Below, in pieces: positions 7,253-11,898 of a stretch of 11,898 bases of DNA (position 1 is the first letter of the stretch; each line of letters starts with the position of its first letter). The translations under genes were made by a program, and so were the position numbers. Source of the DNA: CAYWGR01 sp964458015 (GTDB lineage Bacteria; Planctomycetota; Planctomycetia; Pirellulales; Thermoguttaceae); assembly GCA_964458015.1 (NCBI GenBank), contig CAYWGR010000178.1:1-11898 (forward strand), given 5' to 3'. The notes below the pieces were generated by a model. It did no database searches, had not been told where the DNA came from, and saw only the letters and a list, made by a program, of their open reading frames with translations.

Positions 7253-7360
7253 AGTTTAGCGACCAACGGGAACACATCGAAGCCAACCGAGCGGTAGCTC
7301 GTATCGGCTGGCGGCCCTGTCGCCCTGGGTATATTCCTGGATTCTTGCGAACGGCAGCGC

Positions 7361-7555
7361 CTATACCGCCGTCATGGTCCTTGCTCGAATCCGGGAAACC
7401 ATCTCTCGCACCATTTCCGCGCGTTGCTGCAATTCCTCACGAACGCTCGACCGGTTGGTGTGGTGGATTTCCACTGGCAACTCGTCCTGTTCGCGTTCCA
7501 GCAACTGAAGCATCAACTCCCACTGCCCTTCCGAGAACATCGGCTCGTCGTACAT
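7361..7555 (-). CDS. Small acidic conserved-looking protein, 64 residues
   Basis: Starts MYDEPMFSEGQWEL at ATG 7555 and ends at TAG 7361. A perfect AAGGAGGT (7568-7561) sits 5 bases upstream, the strongest ribosome site in the window, and argues that this short frame is a real gene. The protein is highly charged and helical in character: LMLQLLEREQDELPVEIHHT near residues 14-33, then VREELQQRAEMVREMVSRIR near 38-57. It has no signal peptide or cysteines. It resembles a small uncharacterised family I associate with planctomycetes (acidic FSE-x-W-EL start, LP-VEI-HT centre, coiled-coil end). No function can be assigned. A possible -10 (TAGAAT, 7596-7591, reverse strand) lies upstream without a good -35. 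Confidence 0.78.
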   Translation of the reverse strand: MYDEPMFSEGQWELMLQLLEREQDELPVEIHHTNRSSVREELQQRAEMVREMVSRIRARTMTAV

Positions 7556-7560
7556 GGCGC

Positions 7561-7568
7561 ACCTCCTT
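7561..7568 (-). promoter_or_regulatory. Full Shine-Dalgarno site for the 64-residue protein
   Basis: On the reverse strand this reads AAGGAGGT, fully complementary to the 16S rRNA tail, 5 bases before ATG 7555. It selects this start over a longer in-frame option upstream. Confidence 0.85.
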
Positions 7569-7670
7569 ACGTTGGATTGCCGTCTACTCAATTCTAGGTC
7601 ACGGCGTAGTAAGAAGTATCGTGCTGAAGAGGGGGGAACAAAAGGTTGTCATGATGCGGAGGTCGTGCGA

Positions 7671-7684
7671 AGCCGCAAGCGGCT
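7671..7684. repeat. Short palindrome
   Basis: AGCCGCAAGCGGCT has 6-base perfect arms around AA. It resembles a short dispersed palindrome that I associate with planctomycete intergenic DNA. The flanking 7592-7723 shows no gene. Confidence 0.45.
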
Positions 7685-7731
7685 GTCCGCGAGACTGCTG
7701 TCGTGGGACGTTTTCTGCATCCAACTAACCA

Positions 7732-7895
7732 CTAGTGTAGTGATTCACACTGTTGGGGTTTTATTCAGTGAGTGCCACTGGCTCTGCCAGTGTGGGATTC
7801 CGCGTGATTTCATATGGCGGCCAGCACTGGCAAAGCCAGTGGCACTCAATAAGCGGCTAATAATTCGATCCCATAATTATGAATCACTACACTAG
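7732..7895. mobile_element. MITE-like nested inverted-repeat element, 164 bp, no coding capacity
   Basis: Outer terminal inverted repeats CTAGTGTAGTGATTCA (7732-7747) and its exact complement (7880-7895) are 16 bp. Inside is a second, longer inverted repeat with 23-base arms (7770-7792 and 7825-7847, one mismatch), each arm itself a small hairpin on CACTGGC-GCCAGTG. The outer ends are CTAG, which is self-complementary and could be a duplicated target. A 12-base direct repeat ACTAACCACTAG lies at 7724-7735 and 7898-7909. No transposase gene is near, so mobility would need one supplied elsewhere. Confidence 0.65.
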
Positions 7896-7911
7896 CTACT
7901 AACCACTAGCC
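7891..7911. repeat. Heptamer repeat ACTARCC, about three units
   Basis: Three 7-base units (ACTAGCT, ACTAACC, ACTAGCC) lie in line downstream of purQ, overlapping the right end of the MITE-like element. Two further units (ACTAACC, ACTAGTG) lie at 7724-7737 on its left side, as if the element had entered a heptamer array. Confidence 0.5.
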
Positions 7912-7925
7912 ACATCGTTTCCACG

Positions 7926-8675
7926 CTATTTGAAGTACTCGACCGCGTTCTGGAACATTTTGAGGCCGTCGCCCACTGTGCCGGCTTCGCCGCGGGTCCA
8001 GCGGGGATGCTGCGTCGGATCGATGTGACGCTCGGGATGCGGCATCAGGCCAAGCACCCGGCCGGTCGCGTCGCACACGCCCGCCACGTCGGCCATCGCC
8101 CCGTTCGGATTGTCCTCGTGAACGTACCGCAACACGAGTTGCCCGGCGGCGTCTAGTTGGTTGAGCGTTTCCTCGTCTCGGGCGACGAACTTGCCCTCGG
8201 CATGGGCCACGGGCAGATACATCCGCTCGATGCCCTTTAGGAAGACGCATTTGCTGCCGTGGACAACGGTCCGTGCCCAGCGGTCTTGATAGCGGCCGCA
8301 GTCGTTGAGCGTCAGCGTGGCGGCGGGGCCCTTGGCCGGATCGTTTTCCAGCAGCACAGGCGACTTCATCAACACCTGGAAGCCGTTGCAGATGCCCAGG
8401 ATCAGCTTACCGTCGCCCTTGAACCGCAGCATTTCATCGACCAGATGGTGGAGCATCTGATTGCCGAGGATCCGGCCGGAGCCGATATCGTCGCCGTAGC
8501 TGAATCCGCCGGGGATGCAGAGGATTTGAAACTGCCGGAACAGCTCAGGCTTTTCCAGCAGGCGGTTGATATGCAGTTTTTCGGTTTTCGCTCCAGCCTG
8601 CTCGAAAGCGAACGCAGTTTCCGCGTCGCAGTTGGTGCCGGGTGCTCGAAGGACTAAGACGTTGGGTTGGGACAT
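7926..8675 (-). CDS. purQ: Phosphoribosylformylglycinamidine synthase, glutaminase subunit
   Basis: A 249-residue class I glutamine amidotransferase that supplies ammonia to PurL for conversion of FGAR to FGAM in purine synthesis, in the cytosol. The N-terminus VLVLRAPGTNCDAET is typical of PurQ. Nucleophile Cys96 lies in LILGICNGFQVL, and His213 and Glu215 lie in LGLMPHPERH. An IPGGFSYGDDIGSG segment at about 54-67 is also characteristic. All catalytic residues are present and length is normal. The partners purL and purS are not in the window, so the gene stands alone here. There is no Shine-Dalgarno site. Instead a heptamer array begins 4 bases upstream of the ATG. The stop is 30 bases from the MITE-like element. 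Confidence 0.96.
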   Translation of the reverse strand: MSQPNVLVLRAPGTNCDAETAFAFEQAGAKTEKLHINRLLEKPELFRQFQILCIPGGFSYGDDIGSGRILGNQMLHHLVDEMLRFKGDGKLILGICNGFQVLMKSPVLLENDPAKGPAATLTLNDCGRYQDRWARTVVHGSKCVFLKGIERMYLPVAHAEGKFVARDEETLNQLDAAGQLVLRYVHEDNPNGAMADVAGVCDATGRVLGLMPHPERHIDPTQHPRWTRGEAGTVGDGLKMFQNAVEYFK

Positions 8676-8679
8676 CAGA

Positions 8680-8707
8680 GGGATTAGGAATTAGGGATAG
8701 GGAATTA
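8680..8707. repeat. Degenerate heptamer array in the purQ leader, four units
   Basis: Four consecutive 7-base units fit GGRATTA (unit 1 GGGATTA, units 2 and 4 GGAATTA, unit 3 GGGATAG). On the purQ strand these are pyrimidine-rich and sit directly before its ATG, in place of a ribosome site. Confidence 0.6.
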
Positions 8708-8714
8708 GTTCAGC

Positions 8715-8732
8715 CGCCGCGTCCACGCGGCG
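8715..8732. repeat. GC-rich hairpin, 7-bp stem
   Basis: CGCCGCG (8715-8721) and CGCGGCG (8726-8732) enclose TCCA. It is followed at once by a second hairpin (8742-8765). Confidence 0.55.
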
Positions 8733-8741
8733 AAAGTGGGA

Positions 8742-8765
8742 TGCGTACTGTGCCCGAAGTACGCA
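8742..8765. repeat. Hairpin, 8-bp stem TGCGTACT/AGTACGCA
   Basis: Perfect 8-base arms lie around an 8-base loop. The stem start TGCGT/ACGCA is the same as in the hairpin at 11568-11586, so the two may belong to one repeat family. Between 8766 and 9048 I see no convincing gene. This 283-base stretch is noticeably richer in T and lower in GC than purQ, and a weak TTGCAG...TAGTAT promoter-like pair lies near 8857-8886. Confidence 0.5.
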
Positions 8766-9048
8766 CCTTTGATATCACCATCGACGACATCAAACCCCAG
8801 TTTACTCGGCTTGGTTTTCGGCTACTAGTCCTCCACTTGGCCAAATGGGTGGGTTGCAGGGCATGGGTTTTCTGGGCTAGTATGTAACCTGATTTACCAC
8901 ACCCTTCTTAGGTAGGTGTTACGTTTATGGCTATGGGTGGCTACTCTGGAACTCGTCTTGGTTGTTTCACTGTTGTTTGGACAAAAGAAGGTTTTTTCAA
9001 CAGGAGTCCCACTGGTTTAGCAATCTGTAGTGGCTGAGGTTCAAGGCA

Positions 9049-10260
9049 ATGGCTATCCACCCACTATTTCGATTTGCCGGACTGGGACTCATTGCAGCAA
9101 TGCTCGTGACAACTTGTTCCAGCACCAAGAAAGTATCTCCCATGAAAACAAACGGTTCAGCCAAGCGACCTGATGGAAATGTCCCAGAGCAGGATGTGTA
9201 TGTCATTGGCAAAGAGATGGCTAAAGCGGTCGAAGCGGAGCAGCAATGGAAGCAGCAAGGCACAAGGGAGTCTCCTCTACCGAAGCAAGACTATGATTTC
9301 TGGCATGGGGATCAATTCCTGATTGCCCCAGCCACAAACTCCTTGGATGGTGTATTACGAGAGGTCGTTAGACGATATGCTGCGAGCGATCCTTCACGAC
9401 GCGCAGCAATTCGAGATTCCATCAATCAGGATGGTTTCTACACATTAATGACGCTTGCCCAACGTTGTGCCGTCTTTGCGATGCGTGAAAGAAAGGCTGA
9501 GATTGCTCATGATGGTCTTATTGCAATCGCAATGATCAACGAGGAACGAGTGGACTTTCGTGACATCTTGGTATGCCTTGGTTTGCTGTATCACGCGGCA
9601 AACCGTGCGGGCGCAGATGCCGACAGCATGTTTCGCCAGACCGCACTGTTGGCGGAACCCAAAGTCGGGGAGTTGTTTGTCGGTTTTTTGAAACGGCCAG
9701 CCGCCTCCCGAAACATCCGTTCCTTGTCAGGCTGCGATGAAGTTGAAACCAAGAACGGTCTTGGGTTCATCGGATGGGGATTTGCAAAGTATAATCCCTC
9801 CATAGATCTCAAGGCGGTTGCCGTGGATATAGTCCAACTGGTTGCTGCAGATAAGTATCAGCCGAATAGCATTTCGCTAGCCGAAGAATTACCGCCTATT
9901 TGGCTATCACACGTTAAAAATGCTGAGTTGGAGAAGGTTTTGGGAAGAATCCGGGGGGGAGCGATACTGCATGGTCGTCTGCGTCCCCACGAACATCCTA
10001 ACTACGACAGCCAACAATTCACTGTATTCATAGTGGAAACATCGGAAACCAGCGATGCTCAAATCCTCCTTCGGCTTTCGCAGACCGGAGATACCCGAGA
10101 ACACAGCATGATTGGAGTGGCGGCTGGCAGACTTTTCTCGCTCGTTGTCGCACGGGCATTTATGGACGGTGTTGAAGCATACGAAACGCCCAAAACCTTG
10201 GTTCGTTTTGAGGAAGGGCTGACTAAAGTCCTCGCTCAATATGTGGACAAGGCCCGCTGA
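9049..10260 (+). CDS. Unknown exported protein, probable lipoprotein
   Basis: A 403-residue protein that I do not recognise. The N-terminus has a hydrophobic stretch (FRFAGLGLIAAMLVTTC) ending at Cys23, like a lipoprotein signal, but Thr at -1 makes the lipobox weak. A short polar linker follows (SSTKKVSPMKTNG). The rest looks soluble and mixed alpha/beta: helical charged segments at about 50-70 and 105-175, an Ala/Leu-rich region with a strand-like core near 330-350 (FTVFIVETSE, AQILLRLSQTG), and a C-terminal helix. Only scattered cysteines and no enzyme motif are seen. Base use is visibly less GC-rich than in purQ or the downstream gene, which may mean separate ancestry. The ribosome site is weak (AAGG close to ATG), so the start rests on the signal peptide. 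The gene is bounded by repeat hairpins on both sides. Confidence 0.8.
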   Translation: MAIHPLFRFAGLGLIAAMLVTTCSSTKKVSPMKTNGSAKRPDGNVPEQDVYVIGKEMAKAVEAEQQWKQQGTRESPLPKQDYDFWHGDQFLIAPATNSLDGVLREVVRRYAASDPSRRAAIRDSINQDGFYTLMTLAQRCAVFAMRERKAEIAHDGLIAIAMINEERVDFRDILVCLGLLYHAANRAGADADSMFRQTALLAEPKVGELFVGFLKRPAASRNIRSLSGCDEVETKNGLGFIGWGFAKYNPSIDLKAVAVDIVQLVAADKYQPNSISLAEELPPIWLSHVKNAELEKVLGRIRGGAILHGRLRPHEHPNYDSQQFTVFIVETSETSDAQILLRLSQTGDTREHSMIGVAAGRLFSLVVARAFMDGVEAYETPKTLVRFEEGLTKVLAQYVDKAR

Positions 10261-10273
10261 GCCAGCCCCGTAG

Positions 10274-10294
10274 GTCAGGTACTCCATACCTGAC
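10274..10294. repeat. Perfect hairpin GTCAGGTA/TACCTGAC
   Basis: 8-base arms (10274-10281 and 10287-10294) lie around a 5-base loop, 14 bases after the stop of the preceding gene. A GTAGG word (10270-10274) adjoins the left arm, the complement of the CCTAC word beside other hairpins here. It could terminate the upstream gene but has no T-tract. Confidence 0.6.
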
Positions 10295-10311
10295 GAATCA
10301 ACTAACCGAGC

Positions 10312-10340
10312 TTGCTTCGAGGCGAACTACCACATATACT
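10312..10340 (+). promoter_or_regulatory. Sigma-70-type promoter candidate for the nucleotidyltransferase-HD gene
   Basis: TTGCTT (10312-10317) and TATACT (10335-10340) are 17 bases apart. Transcription would start near 10347. This rules out translation from the TTG at 10340 and supports ATG 10424. Confidence 0.45.
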
Positions 10341-10423
10341 TGGGTAGTCGGCCGTTGCATGGGCGGCGGCCGTTTCTTACAACTTTTTCTCGTATCGCGC
10401 GCTGCTTGCGTCGGCGCCAAGGG

Positions 10424-11527
10424 ATGAACGAAAAGCTGCGTCAGCGGGTGGCTTGGGAAGCCGCCCGGCTTATGTACGATCGGGAAGAATCTGAGTACTT
10501 TCGTGCAAAAATGAAGGCCGCCCGGCGCATCGCCCGGGGCGACTTCAAACCAAGCGATCTGCCCAGCAATTGCGAAATCCGCGAGCAGATTCAAACCTTT
10601 GCACGGCTTCACGAGGGCGACCGGCAGACCGAGAACCTCCGCGATATGCGGCTCGAAGCCCTTCGCATGATGCGGATTCTGCGGCTGTTTCGGCCGCGGC
10701 TGATCGGCAGCACGTTGACCGGCCACGTCCGCCGGGGCTCCGACATCGACATCCACGTGTTCTCCGACAGCGTCGACGCGGTCGCCGCCGTATTGGACGA
10801 TGAAGGCGTTGCCTACGAGGTCGAGCGGAAGCGCGTGCGAAAACAGGGCGACGAGCAAACGTTCGTGCATATCCACATCGCCGACCGTTTCCCGTTCGAG
10901 CTGACGATCTATGCCGGCAACATGGCCCATTTTGTGTTCAAAAGTTCGATTACCGGCAAGGCCATCGAGCGGGCGAGCATCGCGGAGTTGGAGCAGATGC
11001 TTGCGCGAGAGTATCCCGAGGTGTCGCTCGATCAGACGGTTTTGGAGGCGGAAAGCCGCGTCGATCGGTTTCAGATCTACGAGATGTTGCTGCTGCCGTT
11101 GGAGAATGTGAAGGAGAGCCCCAAGTATCACGCCGAGGGCGATGCGTTGTATCACAGCCTTCAGGTGTTCGAGCTTGCCCGGCGTGAATTGCCGTATGAC
11201 GAGGAGTTTTTGACGGCCGCATTGTTGCACGATGTTGGCAAGGCGATTGATCCGCAGGACCATGTGGCGGCCGGTTTAGAGGCATTGGCCGATTACATTA
11301 CGCCGCGCGTCGGATGGCTGATTGCCCATCACATGGAAGGTCAGCAACTATTAGACGGCACGCTGGGCGTTCGCGCGCGGCGACGGCTGGAAGCGTCGGA
11401 AGATTACGAGGAGCTTAAGCTGTTGGTTCGCTGCGACCGCAAAGGCCGCGTGCCCGGGGCGGATGCGCCGGAGCTTTTTGAAGCGATTGAGTATCTGCGA
11501 GAGTTGACCGAGACATGCGGAGGATAG
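10424..11527 (+). CDS. Nucleotidyltransferase (Pol-beta superfamily) fused to an HD-domain phosphohydrolase
   Basis: A 367-residue protein from ATG 10424. A basic helical N-terminal region spans 1 to about 90. A Pol-beta-type nucleotidyltransferase signature follows: LIGSTLTGHVRRGSDIDIHV, with Gly95-Ser96 and the metal-binding Asp107 and Asp109, and a likely third acidic residue Glu159 in PFELTIYA. The C-terminal HD domain has His244 (YHSLQVFELA), His269-Asp270 (ALLHDVGKAID), His302-His303 (AHHMEG) and probably Asp338 (VRCDRKGR). Both catalytic sets look complete. The pairing recalls CCA-adding enzymes and GlnD, but the layout is different and neither identity is supported. The substrate is unknown, but a cytosolic enzyme that adds and removes a nucleotide is a reasonable inference. 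The gene stands alone with its own promoter candidate. The start has AAGG too close to the ATG to be a normal ribosome site. Confidence 0.88.
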   Translation: MNEKLRQRVAWEAARLMYDREESEYFRAKMKAARRIARGDFKPSDLPSNCEIREQIQTFARLHEGDRQTENLRDMRLEALRMMRILRLFRPRLIGSTLTGHVRRGSDIDIHVFSDSVDAVAAVLDDEGVAYEVERKRVRKQGDEQTFVHIHIADRFPFELTIYAGNMAHFVFKSSITGKAIERASIAELEQMLAREYPEVSLDQTVLEAESRVDRFQIYEMLLLPLENVKESPKYHAEGDALYHSLQVFELARRELPYDEEFLTAALLHDVGKAIDPQDHVAAGLEALADYITPRVGWLIAHHMEGQQLLDGTLGVRARRRLEASEDYEELKLLVRCDRKGRVPGADAPELFEAIEYLRELTETCGG

Positions 11528-11567
11528 CGCCGGGATATCAATGGGCCAAGTGAGTTATGTGCTTTGC

Positions 11568-11586
11568 GGTGCGTCGCGGACGCACC
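11568..11586. repeat. Perfect hairpin GGTGCGTC/GACGCACC between convergent genes
   Basis: 8-base arms lie around GCG, followed by a CCCTAC word at 11585-11590 that overlaps the arm end. It lies in the 65-base gap between two convergent stops, where it could act as a two-way terminator, although no T-tract is present. Confidence 0.6.
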
Positions 11587-11592
11587 CTACGC

Positions 11593-11898
11593 CTATTTCT
11601 CTTCTCTACGAACATGGAAACCGATTTGTCGTGCAGGTTCGGCGGGCTTTTCCATCATTTTGTTCAGCACCTGGGCGATGGTTTTGATTTGTCCGTCGTG
11701 GAGCTTGACCGTCTCGGTCAGACGGGTCAATTGTTCGACCAGTTCGCCGGGCGTGGCCATCAAGCGACGAAGCCTAACAAAAATACGGATGATCTCGATG
11801 TTGACCTGAACGGCAGTGGGCGACCGAAGCACGCTTGACAACATGGCGACACCATGTTCGGTGAACACCCAAGGCAATTTGCGGTGGCCGCCATGACG
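11593..11898 (-). CDS. ORF6N-domain protein, C-terminal part (runs off the right edge)
   Basis: The reading frame is open to base 11898, so the N-terminus and most of the domain are outside the window. The visible part starts RHGGHRKLPWVFTEHGVAML and continues SSVLRSPTAVQVNIEIIRIF, the characteristic end of the ORF6N domain, a likely DNA-binding domain common in phages and also in many bacterial chromosomes. A helical, coiled-coil-like tail follows (LVEQLTRLTETVKLHDGQIK) and the protein ends GFHVRREEK. An internal TTG at 11877 is not the true start. Chromosomal copies of this kind are often isolated genes, so a prophage is not implied. Confidence 0.88.
   Translation of the reverse strand, partial: RHGGHRKLPWVFTEHGVAMLSSVLRSPTAVQVNIEIIRIFVRLRRLMATPGELVEQLTRLTETVKLHDGQIKTIAQVLNKMMEKPAEPARQIGFHVRREEK

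Noticed and set aside
7180..7728. 182-residue forward reading frame across the repeat region
   Set aside because: It is antisense to the 64-residue gene with the strong ribosome site and runs through the hairpin repeats. Its composition is not protein-like.
7724..7911. CRISPR array
   Set aside because: Repeats are short heptamers and inverted copies. There are no regularly spaced identical repeats with unique spacers and no cas genes.
8741..8887. Possible 48-residue forward gene (MRTVPEVRTFDITIDD...)
   Set aside because: Its start lies in a repeat hairpin, there is no ribosome site, and I recognise nothing in it. It may be a remnant, but I cannot support it.
10298..11263. 321-residue reverse reading frame opposite the nucleotidyltransferase-HD gene
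   Set aside because: It is a shadow of the forward gene, which has clear motifs in both domains.
11593..11898. Prophage edge suggested by the ORF6N protein
   Set aside because: Only one such gene is visible, with no other phage gene. ORF6N proteins occur as isolated chromosomal genes.

Overview
The window looks like a piece of a draft planctomycete chromosome (Pirellulales-like). This is inferred from gene content, not from any search. The supporting content is a GAF/HD-GYP phosphodiesterase, a YdjY-domain lipoprotein, an ispE-spoVG pair whose SpoVG carries a zinc-ribbon insert, a 64-residue acidic small protein, a nucleotidyltransferase-HD protein, weak or absent Shine-Dalgarno sites at most genes, and many dispersed hairpin repeats between genes. 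Two runs of exactly 10 N (375-384 and 1112-1121) show that this is scaffolded draft sequence.

Left part (1-5054): an imperfect hairpin (1-50) and a non-coding leader precede an HD-GYP gene (271-1951) interrupted by the two gaps. It converges, with only 7 bases between stops, on a large reverse-strand gene (1959-3689) with a heparinase-II/III-like layout. That gene is divergent from a YdjY lipoprotein gene (about 3779-4648). The lipoprotein gene converges, with a 4-base gap, on a stand-alone receiver-domain response regulator (4653-5054).

Middle (5055-7087): a 500-base divergent spacer carries a perfect 17-base palindrome (5395-5411), a good sigma-70-type promoter (5442-5470) and a structured leader. 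It feeds ispE (isoprenoid precursor synthesis), followed by spoVG (RNA/DNA-binding regulator). A terminator-like hairpin lies between these two genes.

Repeat-rich accessory stretch (7088-7925): a 24-bp-arm inverted repeat, short palindromes, a small reverse-strand gene with a full Shine-Dalgarno site (7361-7555), and a 164-bp MITE-like nested inverted repeat (7732-7895).

Right part (7926-11898): purQ (purine synthesis, reverse strand) has heptamer repeats on both sides. A lower-GC segment follows with an unknown lipoprotein-like gene (9049-10260) between repeat hairpins. Next come a nucleotidyltransferase-HD gene with its own promoter candidate (10424-11527) and the C-terminal part of an ORF6N-domain gene running off the right edge. 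Apart from ispE-spoVG, no multi-gene pathway is evident. The genes are mostly single transcription units punctuated by different hairpin repeats.
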